DNA of 64,000 bases from Nitratireductor mangrovi (GCF_007922615.2 NZ_CP042301.2:4791326-4855325), one strand, 5' to 3'. Positions 26,864-35,978 are shown, counted from the first letter of the stretch. The notes: a model not told the origin generated them from the letters alone. Numbers and translations: made by a program.

Positions 26864-27732
26864 TGCAAGCCGCCCGCCTTGAGTGACTTGAAGACCTTCT
26901 CGGCGGCGCCGCGCATCAGCAGCGCGCGGCTCTCCGGCTTCAGGTCGATCGCCGCTACTTGCTCAAGGCTGTCCTTGTGGCGCACGACGGGGAAATCGGT
27001 GCCCCACAGCACCTTTCCCTTGCCCCGGCTGTCGAGAAAGCGGACGAGCTTCTGATCCCAGTATTTGGGCGCGTGTGCGCCGCAGCCGATGTAGAGATTG
27101 GGGTGCTTCCAGGCCATCGCGATCAGTTCCTCCACCCACGGCCACCCGGTGTGGGAGGCGACGATCCGCAGGTCCTCGAAGTAGAGCGCCACGTCGTCGA
27201 GGTGGATCGGCCGGGTCATCTCCGAGGGCATCTTCTCGGCCGAGTGGCCGCTCTGCACTATGACTGGAATGTCGAGTTCCACGCACTTGGCGTAAATCGG
27301 ATAGAGTTCGCGGTGGTTCAGCGGGATGCCCCAGCCGTTGCAGTGGATGTGGGCGCCTTCGAAGCCCCACTCGCGCACGGCGATCTCGAGCTGCCGCACG
27401 GCTCCCATCCCGAGCGATATGTCGATGCCGAAGAGACCTCCGACCCGGCCGGGGCAGCCCGCCATCAACTCTCGGACGTCGTCCGCCTCGACGGACAGGA
27501 TCGGCGCGCGACGCTTGTAGCTCTGCATCTTGAAGCTCGGAACGTAGACCTTCTCGATGCGGCACTCGTCGAGCAATTGGACGAACTGGTCGGGCTGGTA
27601 GCCCTTGATGCGTTCGTCCATGCTCCACCACTTGACGACGGGGGCGAGTTCCTCGTTCTCCGTGTACATCTTGCGCAGCCCGTCGGGCGTGAAGATGTTG
27701 GTCCAGTAGTCGATGGCCATTGGCTGGGTCAT
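26860..27732 (-). CDS. Amidohydrolase-fold (amidohydrolase_2) protein with altered metal site
   Basis: This 290-aa TIM-barrel protein belongs to the amidohydrolase_2/ACMSD-like group. Late metal-site elements are present: VQSGHSA, VASHTGWPWVEE and LWGTDFP. However, the first-strand HxH that normally starts the family (as in DxHxH) reads DYWTN here, so two metal ligands are missing. It may use another metal arrangement or be a decarboxylase/hydratase relative. The ATG at 27732 or 27720 could be the start; no strong ribosome site is seen. It is translationally coupled to the CoA-transferase gene. Confidence 0.78.
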   Translation of the reverse strand: MTQPMAIDYWTNIFTPDGLRKMYTENEELAPVVKWWSMDERIKGYQPDQFVQLLDECRIEKVYVPSFKMQSYKRRAPILSVEADDVRELMAGCPGRVGGLFGIDISLGMGAVRQLEIAVREWGFEGAHIHCNGWGIPLNHRELYPIYAKCVELDIPVIVQSGHSAEKMPSEMTRPIHLDDVALYFEDLRIVASHTGWPWVEELIAMAWKHPNLYIGCGAHAPKYWDQKLVRFLDSRGKGKVLWGTDFPVVRHKDSLEQVAAIDLKPESRALLMRGAAEKVFKSLKAGGLQ

Positions 27733-27781
27733 GCGATGCGGTCTCGGCGTCCTGTCTTCGTTCGGTTCGGCACGACGCCGG

Positions 27782-28111
27782 TCACTTCTTTTCGTCCACG
27801 GTGAGCTGGTCCCCGAGCGCTTCGATGCCGTCGATGAAGGCGGTGAAACCCGCGGTGAGCGAGGCGAGCGCAAGCGCCTCCACGACCTCCTTGTCGGTGG
27901 CGCCGTGGTACATCGCCTCGCTGCCATGTGTGCGGATGGAGGAGCCGTAGCGGACGGCCGCGGAGCAGGCCATCAGGATCAGCTCCTTGTATTTGCGTGG
28001 GATTTCCGATTCCTGCCCCAGCGCATAGCCGGTATAGCCACTGATGCGCGTTTCGAGTTCGGGATCGATCGTCTTGATGACATCGCGCCAGTTGTGCTTG
28101 CGTTCGTACAT
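27782..28111 (-). CDS. Carboxymuconolactone decarboxylase-fold protein
   Basis: This is a 109-aa AhpD/CMD-fold protein with the helical core PRKYKELILMACSAAVRYGS and the helix IRTHGSEAMYHGATDKEVVEAL. The CxxC of peroxidase-type members is absent (only one Cys, in MACSA), so an AhpD-like disulfide role is unlikely. GGGAGG precedes the ATG at 28111. It lies in the minus-strand catabolic operon. A second CMD-fold gene is at 34394-34810. Its reaction is unknown. Confidence 0.82.
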   Translation of the reverse strand: MYERKHNWRDVIKTIDPELETRISGYTGYALGQESEIPRKYKELILMACSAAVRYGSSIRTHGSEAMYHGATDKEVVEALALASLTAGFTAFIDGIEALGDQLTVDEKK

Positions 28112-28126
28112 TCGAAAACCTCCCTA

Positions 28127-28972
28127 TCATTTCGTGCCGGATGCGCGCCGGAGCATCAGCCGTGCGGCCTCCGTGGCCGGTTGGCCTTTTTCGATTCCGA
28201 TCGAGGCCGCCGTTTCGTTGAGGGCCGAGATGCGGCCCTGGAAATAGGTGCTGCGGGCATCGCCGACGCGCGCCGTGGCGCAGCTGACCGCCGCTGCAGG
28301 CATGCCGATGCCGTCGAGCTGCGCGAGTCCGGCGATGCCGGACTGGTCCTTCGACGGCCCCGCGTCGTTGGTGATTACTCCGGCCAGCCGGTAGTCCATG
28401 TCCTCGACGTAGTCGGCCATGGCCCGAGCGGCGTGGGAGCCCATGCACAGGACCCCGCCCGCAATGCGGGAATCCGCATACTTCACGGTGTCGAGGGCGT
28501 AGACGCTGCCCAGTTCGTCCGCGTGCACCCTGATCTGCCGGCGCGCGGGCGCGCGGAAGGCCGGGTTGCGGTCGAGCAGCATCTGCGCGGCCTCACGCAC
28601 CGCCATGCCTTCGGAAATGCCCATCAGCCTCGCGGCCTGGTTGGCCCGCGAAACCGTGCCGTTCTCGTACATGTCTCGGCCGTCGGAGATCCGGGCGGAG
28701 TTTCCATCCACCGTTGCGCCGGGGATAAGGTAGGCATCGAGAAGCTTGAGGCCACTCACGCCGCCTTCGCCGAGGCCGACGCCGGCATCGTGCACGAAGA
28801 CGCCGCGCGGTCGGCACCAGACCATCAGCTGGGTGGCGCACGGGGCGCCATGCGAGCCGCATATCAGGACGTCGCTGACGTCGTTGCGCTCGTCCACGTG
28901 GCCGACGGAATCCATCGCGACGATCCTGCCGCGCGGACCATCGACCATCACGTGCTGGGGCCAGTCCGTCAT
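28127..28972 (-). CDS. Unrecognised two-module protein, paralogue 2
   Basis: This 281-aa protein has the same duplicated plan as the product of 20363-21214. Half one carries GRIVAMDSVGHVDERN and half two carries GSVYALDTVKYADSRI; each then has a GSH segment, a DAG motif (VHDAGVGLGEGGVSG and TNDAGPSKDQSGIAG) and an ARI/ARV-x-D-x-x-x-x-Y motif. Conserved Asp, His and Gly suggest an enzyme active site repeated twice. It overlaps the downstream-neighbour ligase gene by 4 bp. I know of no name for the family. Confidence 0.7.
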   Translation of the reverse strand: MTDWPQHVMVDGPRGRIVAMDSVGHVDERNDVSDVLICGSHGAPCATQLMVWCRPRGVFVHDAGVGLGEGGVSGLKLLDAYLIPGATVDGNSARISDGRDMYENGTVSRANQAARLMGISEGMAVREAAQMLLDRNPAFRAPARRQIRVHADELGSVYALDTVKYADSRIAGGVLCMGSHAARAMADYVEDMDYRLAGVITNDAGPSKDQSGIAGLAQLDGIGMPAAAVSCATARVGDARSTYFQGRISALNETAASIGIEKGQPATEAARLMLRRASGTK

Positions 28973-30681
28973 TGCTGCGTCTCCGGTTGCAGGACGAGCC
29001 CCGCCCCGGCATCGGCCTCAACGAGGGCGGCGGTGCGCGCGGTCAGGTCCTTCTTCTTCAGTTTTCCGGCCGGCGTCATCGGCAGGTCGCCGGACTCGTA
29101 GAAAAACACCCGGCGCGGCGCCTTCTGCGAGGTCATGGTCCGCCGGCAGAACTCCACGATCTCGACCGGATCAATCGTCGTGCCTTCGGCGCGTGCGATC
29201 CAGGCTGCCGGAACGTTGCCCAGGCGCCGGTCGGCCACTGGGACGATGAAGGCCTCCTTCACGCCCGGCAGCTGCTCGAGCTTGTTCTCGATCTCGGCGG
29301 GATAGATGTTGAAGCCGCCGACGGTGAACATGTCATCCACCCGGCCGGTGATGTAAAGGAACCCCTCCTCGTCGAAAAAGCCGACGTCGCCGGTGCGGAA
29401 CCAGCCGTCCTCGGTAATGGCCGCCGCCGTCTTGTCGGGCATCCCGTAGTAGCCGCGTCCGACGCAGGAGCCAGGGTAGCGATCGCCCAGGATGATCTCG
29501 CCCTGCGCGCCGGCGGGCATGTCCTCGAACGTGTCGGAGTTCACCACCCGCACCACGGCACTCTTCAGCGGCTTGCCCACCGATTTCAGCCGTTTGTCGC
29601 GCGGATGGTGGCGGGTGGAGACTGTGGAGAGCCCCCCGCATTCGCTGAGGCCCCAGGCCTGCATGATGTTTTCGGCGCCGAGGACCTCGAGGATCTCGCG
29701 CATGGTGGTGTCAGTCAGGGGCGCGCCGGCGACGTGGCCGCCACGCACCGAGGAGAGGTCGCGCTGCGATACGTCCGGATGGTCGAGCATCATGCGGAAC
29801 ATGCTCGGCGTGCCTGGAATGTAGGTGACCTTTTCCGCCTCGATCAGCCGCAGCGACTGTGCCGCGTCGAACTGCTCGGTGATCACCACCTTCGCGCCAT
29901 TGCGGATGCCGAGTGCTGCGCCATAGAGGCCGCCGAAATTGGTGAACAAGGGGACGTGGCAGAGGATGACGTCATCGGGGCCGAGTTCGGCCATCTGCGA
30001 CCACTGACCGATGGTGGTCAGGTTCGTGACGTGCATCGACATGCCGCCCTTGGGAAAGCCGGTGGTTCCCGAGGTGTACATGATGTTCATCAAGTCGAAG
30101 GGCGAGACGGAGGTCTGGCGCTTGAGAAGCTCGTAGTCGGAGACCTCGTTGTCGCCGCGGGTGCAGACATCGTCGAAGCTGTGGCGGCCCGGCAGATCCT
30201 CGCCCTCCCCGGCCAGGATCACGCGCTTCAATGCGGGGAACTTGGCGCTCGCAAAGGCATTCCGGTCAGTGGTCCGCAGTTCGGGGATGGTCTCTTCCAA
30301 GATCGCCAGCGCGTCGATCTTGCCGAGGAAACTGTCGGCCATGATCAGCGTGGAGACCTGCGCCTGGTCGAGCGCGTATTCCAGTTCCGGCCTGCGATAG
30401 TAGCTGTAGAGCGGCAGAAGCGTCGCGCCGACCTTGTAGATGGCGAACTGACAGACCACCCAGTCGATGCTGTTGGTCATCCAGATCGCGGCCACGTCGT
30501 CCTTGCGCACGCCGAGCGCGATCAGCCCTTTGGCGAAGCGGTCCACCGCGGCACCGAACTCGGCATAGGTCATCGTTTGATCTTCGAAGACAAACAGCGT
30601 CTTCTCGCCGTGGCGCTCGACTTGGCGATCGAGCACATCGGCCCAGGTCGTGAGGGCATCGACGTACCATTGATCTCTCAT
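28969..30681 (-). CDS. AMP-forming acyl-CoA synthetase
   Basis: This 570-aa ANL ligase has YTSGTTGFPKGGMSMHVTN as the ATP loop, QAWGLSECGGLSTVS, GWFRTGDVGF and the GRVDDMFTVGGFNIYPAEIE hinge. The C-terminal lysine is in TPAGKLKKKDL. It activates a carboxylic acid to its CoA ester. The ATG at 30681 is chosen; the frame is open further upstream but that part overlaps the TRAP permease gene. It lies between the two-module protein and the second TRAP transporter, so it probably acts on that transporter's substrate. Confidence 0.88.
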   Translation of the reverse strand: MRDQWYVDALTTWADVLDRQVERHGEKTLFVFEDQTMTYAEFGAAVDRFAKGLIALGVRKDDVAAIWMTNSIDWVVCQFAIYKVGATLLPLYSYYRRPELEYALDQAQVSTLIMADSFLGKIDALAILEETIPELRTTDRNAFASAKFPALKRVILAGEGEDLPGRHSFDDVCTRGDNEVSDYELLKRQTSVSPFDLMNIMYTSGTTGFPKGGMSMHVTNLTTIGQWSQMAELGPDDVILCHVPLFTNFGGLYGAALGIRNGAKVVITEQFDAAQSLRLIEAEKVTYIPGTPSMFRMMLDHPDVSQRDLSSVRGGHVAGAPLTDTTMREILEVLGAENIMQAWGLSECGGLSTVSTRHHPRDKRLKSVGKPLKSAVVRVVNSDTFEDMPAGAQGEIILGDRYPGSCVGRGYYGMPDKTAAAITEDGWFRTGDVGFFDEEGFLYITGRVDDMFTVGGFNIYPAEIENKLEQLPGVKEAFIVPVADRRLGNVPAAWIARAEGTTIDPVEIVEFCRRTMTSQKAPRRVFFYESGDLPMTPAGKLKKKDLTARTAALVEADAGAGLVLQPETQQ

Positions 30682-30700
30682 CGGTCGCTCTCCCCGTCTG

Positions 30701-31987
30701 TCATTTGGGCATCGTGGACGGCAACCACAGCGTGATCGCCGGAAAGAGGTAGAGGAGGACGAGCGCAAACATCGACACAGCCACGAACGGCAGGATCTCG
30801 CGGAGAATCTCCTCGACTCGGACGTCCAGCACGCGCGCGGCGACGAAGAGGTTCACCCCGACCGGCGGCGTGAACTGGCCGATTGCCACTGCAACCGCGA
30901 CGAAGACGCCAAACCAGGTCAGGTCAATACCCTGTGCGCGCACCGCCGGTATCAGGAGCGGCACCAGGATAAGGTAGATCGAGGCGCCGTCGATGAAGAG
31001 CCCGGCGATGAGGAGCACGATCGCGGCGAGCAGGAAGACCTGCCATTCGGCGCTGACCGACGACGAGAAATCCGCCACCCAACGCACGACAGTCCCGTCG
31101 ATCGTGATGACCCAGGAGAAAAGCGAGGCGCAGGCGACGATGAAGAGCACAACGGCGGTGTCGATCATCGTCACGCGTGCGATCTCCCGCAGATGCCGGA
31201 AACCAATCTCGCGATAAATGAAGATGCCCACCAGCAGACCGTAGACGACGGCGACCCCGGCCGCCTCAGTCGGCGTGAAGATGCCGAGGTAGATCCCGCC
31301 GATGATGAACAGCGGCGCCATCAGGCCGAAAACGCTTTGCGCGAAGGCGCCGATAACGGCTGGGAGCGAGAACCGGTCGCGTGGCGGATCGTAGGACCGG
31401 CGCACACAGATGATCCAGGCACAGATGGCGATCAGCACGCCGAGCAGGATGCCCGGCAGGATGCCGGCAACGAACATGCGACCGATCGAGACGCCGGGTA
31501 CGGCCACGCCATAGAGAATGAAGGCGATGCTCGGTGGAACGACGAGCCCCAGCGCTCCGCCGGCGGAAATGACCGATGCGGCGAAGCCCTTCGAATAGCC
31601 GCGCTCGCGCATGATGGGGCCGAGCGTTGCGCCGAGCGCGGCGGTGTCGGCCGGTCCGCTGCCCGACAGTCCGCCGAGCAGCACCGAGACGCCGCTGGTC
31701 ACGATCGCGGTCTTGCCGCGCACGCGGCCGACCAGCGAATCGACAAGCCCGAAGAGACGCCGCATGATGCCGGAGCGATCGAACACGTTGCCGGCCAGGA
31801 TGAAGAAGGGAATGGCGAGAAGCTCGATCTTCTGCAGGGAGGAGAACAGGATGGAAGCGACGAAACTCAGGTTGCCCTGCATCATGTAGCCCACGACCAT
31901 TGCGGAGGCGCCGAGCGCGATGGCGACGGGAACGTTGATGGCGATGAAGACCGCCAGCAAAAGGATGAGCAGGACGGTGTCGTTCAT
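30701..31987 (-). CDS. TRAP transporter large permease (DctM type), second system
   Basis: This 428-aa DctM-family subunit has FFILAGNVFDRSGIMRRLF, GLSGSGPADTAALGATLGP and the C-terminal IGQFTPPVGVNLFVAARV. About 12 membrane helices are expected. It overlaps the small permease start by 4 bp. It is clearly diverged from the first system's large subunit (21234-22559), so the two transporters are unlikely to be a recent duplication and may take different substrates. Confidence 0.92.
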   Translation of the reverse strand: MNDTVLLILLLAVFIAINVPVAIALGASAMVVGYMMQGNLSFVASILFSSLQKIELLAIPFFILAGNVFDRSGIMRRLFGLVDSLVGRVRGKTAIVTSGVSVLLGGLSGSGPADTAALGATLGPIMRERGYSKGFAASVISAGGALGLVVPPSIAFILYGVAVPGVSIGRMFVAGILPGILLGVLIAICAWIICVRRSYDPPRDRFSLPAVIGAFAQSVFGLMAPLFIIGGIYLGIFTPTEAAGVAVVYGLLVGIFIYREIGFRHLREIARVTMIDTAVVLFIVACASLFSWVITIDGTVVRWVADFSSSVSAEWQVFLLAAIVLLIAGLFIDGASIYLILVPLLIPAVRAQGIDLTWFGVFVAVAVAIGQFTPPVGVNLFVAARVLDVRVEEILREILPFVAVSMFALVLLYLFPAITLWLPSTMPK

Positions 31988-32463
31988 TGCCGTCCGCCGT
32001 TGAAATATCCGCGCAGTACCCGGACGAGCATGAGCGCAGCGCCCAACGGCATGAAGACCGAGAACAGCCAGAGAGGCATGTTGAGCAGCCCCGAGGTCAA
32101 TCCCAGCCCTGCCTGTCCGGCGACGAGATGGACGCCGCTGTAGACGACCCCGAGAAGGAAGCCGGCTATGACGAGCAATCTCACGAGTTCCGAGACCTTG
32201 CGCGGGGCAGCCGGCAACAGCGGAATGAAGACGGAGACGCCGAGGTGCGCCATCGCACGTTCGGCGGTCGCGATGCCGAGCCAGTAGAAGGCCACGCTTC
32301 CCAGGATCATGAGTTCGAAGAGTTCGCCGATCGCATGATTGAAGACATAGCGAGCAGCGATGCTGACCGTGTTGAGGGCGAGCAGGACCAGCAGCGCGGC
32401 TTCGAGCACCCTGTGCTCGATGACCACTGCGGTCGGGATGCGCGGCTGTCGCTGTTCGGCCAT
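31984..32463 (-). CDS. TRAP transporter small permease (DctQ type), second system
   Basis: This 159-aa four-helix membrane protein has the DctQ layout: a first helix after RVLEAALLVLLALNTVSI, RYVFNHAIGELFELMILG, and TAERAMAHLGVSVFIPLLP. It lies between receptor and large permease genes with a 4-bp overlap downstream. Confidence 0.9.
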   Translation of the reverse strand: MAEQRQPRIPTAVVIEHRVLEAALLVLLALNTVSIAARYVFNHAIGELFELMILGSVAFYWLGIATAERAMAHLGVSVFIPLLPAAPRKVSELVRLLVIAGFLLGVVYSGVHLVAGQAGLGLTSGLLNMPLWLFSVFMPLGAALMLVRVLRGYFNGGRQ

Positions 32464-32512
32464 GAGGATCTCGCGGAAGGTACGGCGCGGCCGGGGCCGC
32501 GCCGGTTCCGTG

Positions 32513-33529
32513 CTAGTTACCCATCGCCGACTTCATGAGATCCGCGCCTATAGTCGGCTCCCACTCCGCGTAGATGGGTGCCATCTTCTCGCGGAAAGCC
32601 GCGATCTGTTCAGGGGTCAGCGTCGTGACTTCGAGCGACTTCTCGATTTCCTCGAGCAGCTTGGTGTCGGCCGCCGACTGCTCCGCGCGATGCCAGGACG
32701 CGGCCTCCTTCGCCGCGGTCGTGAATATCTCCTGCTCCGTGGAACTCAGGGCGTCCCATAGCGCCTGGTTTGTCAGGATGCCGATCGCGTCCGCCGAATA
32801 GTTCCAGATCGTCATGTAGTCTTGGACTTCGTGGAAGTTGGACACATAGATCAGGCTGATCGGGTTCTCCTGGCCATCGACAACACCCTGCTGAAGGGCG
32901 CCGTAGAGCTCGCCGAAGCTCGTCGGCACGGGATTGACGCCCATGGCCTTAAATACATCCTGATAGAGCTTTAGGCCCGGCACGCGCAGGGTCAGGCCGT
33001 CGAGGTCCTCCGGCCTGGTGACCGGACGCTCGTTGTTGGTGAGCTGACGGAATCCGCTGGTCGAGAACCCCCCGAGCGGCTTCACTCCCTTTTCCGACAA
33101 TCCGTCCCACACTCTCTGCCCCGGGCCGTCGATCAGTGCGAAGAGCTCCTCCTCTGACGGAGCGATCCACGGCATGGAAAAGAGGCTGAAGCGCGGATCG
33201 ACGATGCTCAGAATGATGCTGGAATGGAAGGTGAAGTCGACCGTGCCGTTCTGCAGCAGTTCGAATTCGGCGACCTGGTTGCCGTTCGAGAGCTGGCCGT
33301 CGGGATAGACGGTGATCTCGATCTTACCTCCGCTCGCCTCCTCGACGTTGTCGGCGAAGCGCTGCGCCGCCTGCGTCCACGGGGAATTGGCCCCGACGGA
33401 CATCGCGAAGCGCAGGCTGCGCTCTTGTATGTCATCCTGTGCGAGCGCCGAACCCATTCCAAATGCAAAGACGCCGGCTGCCGCAAGCGCTTTGAGGGCG
33501 GCTGCCGCCGCGCACATTCTTTGTTTCAT
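32513..33529 (-). CDS. TRAP transporter substrate-binding protein (DctP type), second system
   Basis: This 338-aa periplasmic receptor has a signal peptide ending around GMGSALA (residue 31). The DctP domain includes LRFAMSVGANSPWTQAAQRF, the RPEDLDGLTLRVPG segment whose Arg is the likely carboxylate clamp, and GELYGALQQGVVDGQENP. Start at 33529 follows AGAGA. It is the first structural gene after the TetR-type regulator gene, which lies 77 bp upstream on the same strand. Confidence 0.9.
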   Translation of the reverse strand: MKQRMCAAAAALKALAAAGVFAFGMGSALAQDDIQERSLRFAMSVGANSPWTQAAQRFADNVEEASGGKIEITVYPDGQLSNGNQVAEFELLQNGTVDFTFHSSIILSIVDPRFSLFSMPWIAPSEEELFALIDGPGQRVWDGLSEKGVKPLGGFSTSGFRQLTNNERPVTRPEDLDGLTLRVPGLKLYQDVFKAMGVNPVPTSFGELYGALQQGVVDGQENPISLIYVSNFHEVQDYMTIWNYSADAIGILTNQALWDALSSTEQEIFTTAAKEAASWHRAEQSAADTKLLEEIEKSLEVTTLTPEQIAAFREKMAPIYAEWEPTIGADLMKSAMGN

Positions 33530-33606
33530 CTCTGCTTCCTCCGCTGTGTAGCTTCTTTTCTTGCAGAAGGCGAACGCCGGCCCGAGCTCCATAGGGCCGG
33601 CGCCGC

Positions 33607-34242
33607 TTACGTCCCGGCGCCAGGACCGGGAATTCCCAGTCCAGCCAGGATAAATTCAAAAATCGCCTGCTCCGCTTCTTCGCGGTCGCTGTAAAGCGAA
33701 AGGTCCCACCAGCGCAGGGCGACGATGGCGGGAACGAAAGATAAAAGGTTCGCCGAAATCCGCGTGTTGGAAAAACGCAGCCGCCCGCCATCGGCGACGT
33801 AGCCGTCGAGCAGTTGCTGGAACTGTCGGATGAAGCGCGCCACCGCCTTCAGGACGAGCTTGCGGTCAGGTTTCTGAAGCGCATGGACCTCGTTGTAGAG
33901 GAGAACCAGTTCGTCACGGTGATCGAACATCACCGCCATGATGCCTCTCAGCGCATTGATCAGGCGCGCGTAGGGGTCCACGTATTCGCGCATCACGCCG
34001 TCGACGCTCGCTGAATAGAGCCCCACAAGGTGCTCGCAGACCAGATAGAGGATGTCGTCCTTGGAGCGAACGTAGTTGTAGATGTTGCTCTGAGTGACCC
34101 CCGCTTCCTCGGCAATGCAGCGCGTAGTCGCGCCGTGGAATCCTTTGCGACGGAATACCGCGATCGCGGCGCGGACAATGCGTTCGCGTGTCTCGATGAC
34201 TCGCGTCGTGTCCTGAACCTGCGCGTTGATCGCCCGCTGCAC
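33607..34242 (-). CDS. TetR-family regulator
   Basis: This 211-aa regulator has an N-terminal TetR helix-turn-helix: RERIVRAAIAVFRRKGFHGA, then EEAGVTQSNIYNYVRSKDDI. A C-terminal ligand domain of the TetR_C_17-like type follows (LYLVCEHLVGLYSASVDGVM). It stands at the head of the 13.9-kb minus-strand run that includes both TRAP systems and CoA enzymes. Two palindromes 38-80 bp before its start codon are likely operators. By analogy with PaaR/FadR-type TetR proteins the inducer could be a CoA ester of the substrate, which is inference. Confidence 0.87.
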   Translation of the reverse strand: MQRAINAQVQDTTRVIETRERIVRAAIAVFRRKGFHGATTRCIAEEAGVTQSNIYNYVRSKDDILYLVCEHLVGLYSASVDGVMREYVDPYARLINALRGIMAVMFDHRDELVLLYNEVHALQKPDRKLVLKAVARFIRQFQQLLDGYVADGGRLRFSNTRISANLLSFVPAIVALRWWDLSLYSDREEAEQAIFEFILAGLGIPGPGAGT

Positions 34243-34279
34243 GTAGGGTTCTCCATCCGTGATTCACGGACCAGGTAAT

Positions 34280-34297
34280 CCTGATCAGCTGATCAGG
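34280..34297. promoter_or_regulatory. Candidate TetR operator 1
   Basis: CCTGATCAGCTGATCAGG is a perfect 18-bp palindrome upstream of the TetR gene. A second related palindrome (34307-34322) shares the CTGATC half-site; the centres are 26 bp apart. This fits autoregulation by the TetR protein. Confidence 0.65.
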
Positions 34298-34306
34298 ACT
34301 TGCTAC

Positions 34307-34322
34307 CTGATCGCCCGATCAG
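34307..34322. promoter_or_regulatory. Candidate TetR operator 2
   Basis: CTGATCGCCCGATCAG has two perfect 7-bp half-sites around CC, and repeats the CTGATC core of the operator at 34280-34297. It is closer to the end of the preceding CMD-fold gene and farther from the TetR start. Confidence 0.6.
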
Positions 34323-34393
34323 AGTCAAAGCGATGAAGCTTTTCTTGCGTTCGTTGTTGCTGAATGGACGGTGCAGCTCGCACGAACGGGCAG

Positions 34394-34810
34394 TTAGAGA
34401 AGGCCACGATGCCCTTCGTAGTCGGGGCTCTCATCCAAGCCGCGCGCTTTGATCACTGCGTTGGCGGAGGTCAATGCCGTCGCCACCGCCGGGAACCCGA
34501 CATAGGGCAACGTTTGGACGATGACCTCCTCGATCTCCGTGAGGGTGAGACCGTTGTTCAGCGCTATGTTCATGTGGATCCCGAACTCGTTCGGCTGCCT
34601 CAGGGCGATCATCACTGCCATCGATACGAGGCTGCGCTGTTTGCGGTCGAGCGCCTCGCGCATCCAGATCTCGCCGAAGGCTTGGTCGATCGCGTAACCT
34701 GCGACATCCGCCCCGAAGGTCTTCGACTCTGCCGAGGTGATGAGCCGTTCGGCCATCTCCGCACCCATCATCTGCCTGATAACCGCCGTTCCATCTTGCC
34801 TGCGATTCAT
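34394..34810 (-). CDS. Carboxymuconolactone decarboxylase-family protein
   Basis: This 138-aa CMD-fold protein is close to 4-carboxymuconolactone decarboxylase in length and pattern: AFGEIWMREALDRKQRSLVS, then MIALRQPNEFGIHMNIALNNG and LPYVGFPAVATALTSANAV. In this branch the catalytic region uses the RQ-x-x-EF-x-x-H segment in place of the CxxC of AhpD. No other protocatechuate-branch genes are nearby, so a role in classical beta-ketoadipate breakdown is doubtful. It lies between the TetR and LysR genes on the minus strand. Confidence 0.82.
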   Translation of the reverse strand: MNRRQDGTAVIRQMMGAEMAERLITSAESKTFGADVAGYAIDQAFGEIWMREALDRKQRSLVSMAVMIALRQPNEFGIHMNIALNNGLTLTEIEEVIVQTLPYVGFPAVATALTSANAVIKARGLDESPDYEGHRGLL

Positions 34811-34912
34811 GTCGTCCTCCGCGTCGGGTTACTGGTTCCGACAGCCAATCGTGCGGTCGGCGACGTTCGCTTTCGCGGAAGTCTGAATGCGTCCAGTCTA
34901 AACGGACAGGGT

Positions 34913-35824
34913 TCAGGGTCGAGCCTGCGAACTCTGCGCGATCAGATGCTCGACGAGTTCGCGGCCGAAGGACGGCAGGTCCTCGAGCGACTGAACACAG
35001 ATTTTCAGTTCGCGCACTGCCCAGGGATTTAAGAGCCGCACGACGACGATGTCATGGCTTTGCTTAAGCCGGTGCGCGACGGAGCCAGGAAGAATGCCGA
35101 CGCCAACGCCGGCCTCAACCATCCGGCACAGCGATCCAAAGCCTGCGACCTTGATGCGGATGTCCAGTTCTACGCCCATGTCCGCGACAATGTTTTCCAT
35201 GAAGCCGTGAATGGCGCTTCCCTGTTGCAGAGAGACGAAGCTCAGCGCGGACACCTCGGCGAAGTCGATCTCAGTCCGCGTAGCGAGTGGATGACGGCTC
35301 GGGACAGCCAGGACCAGACTGTCCTCTTGATAGGGCAGCACCTGGAGTTCGTCGGTGCGGATGTTGCCGGCAAGGATGCCGATGTCGGCAGACCCATCGG
35401 CGACGGAGCGCGCGATCTCGGGGCTCAGCCGCTCTTCCAGTTCCACGTCCACATGAGGATGGGAAGTCAGATAGGAACCAAGTGCGCGGGGCAAGATTTC
35501 GGTGATAGCAGTGGTGTTGGCCAAGACGCGAATGCGGCCCCTGAGACCGCGGGAAAAAGACTGCAAGTCGCCATGCAGCCGCTCCAGGTCGCGGAAGACC
35601 CGCCGGGCATGCGTCAGCAGGGAATCGCCTGCCGGCGTCAGTGTCACGCCCTTGCTGCGCCGCATGAACAGCGGCGTGCCCAGAGCTTCTTCCAGGTTCT
35701 TGATGCGCATCGAGGCCGCACCGACCGACAGATGTACCCTTTCTGCCCCGCGCGTCAGGTTGCCGGCCTCAGCGATGCTGATGAACAGGCGAAGGTCGAC
35801 GAGATCGTAGCGGATGCTGGTCAT
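34913..35824 (-). CDS. LysR-family regulator
   Basis: This 303-aa LysR protein has the winged helix DLVDLRLFISIAEAGNLTRGAERVHLSVGAASMRIKNLE and a LysR substrate domain with the VGILPGSVAHR stretch. The ATG at 35824 gives the usual length. It is divergent from the MmgE/PrpD-acyl-CoA dehydrogenase-CoA-transferase genes, 154 bp apart, and probably controls them. Effector unknown. Confidence 0.86.
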   Translation of the reverse strand: MTSIRYDLVDLRLFISIAEAGNLTRGAERVHLSVGAASMRIKNLEEALGTPLFMRRSKGVTLTPAGDSLLTHARRVFRDLERLHGDLQSFSRGLRGRIRVLANTTAITEILPRALGSYLTSHPHVDVELEERLSPEIARSVADGSADIGILAGNIRTDELQVLPYQEDSLVLAVPSRHPLATRTEIDFAEVSALSFVSLQQGSAIHGFMENIVADMGVELDIRIKVAGFGSLCRMVEAGVGVGILPGSVAHRLKQSHDIVVVRLLNPWAVRELKICVQSLEDLPSFGRELVEHLIAQSSQARP

Positions 35825-35978
35825 GGGCCCCTTCGAATCACCGCCCCGTTCATTTCTACTGAAAACTTCTTTCCCGAATAACGAATTGCCGGCCGCGGTC
35901 CGGCATGGTGGAAGCCATTCGTCGTGGACGGCTCGCGGCGTGAACGAATGCCGTCTACCACTTAGCGGAGGTAAAATC

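Noticed and set aside
34394..34810. pcaC of the beta-ketoadipate pathway
   Set aside because: Length fits, but no pcaB, pcaD or pcaGH gene is near and the context is TRAP/CoA catabolism.
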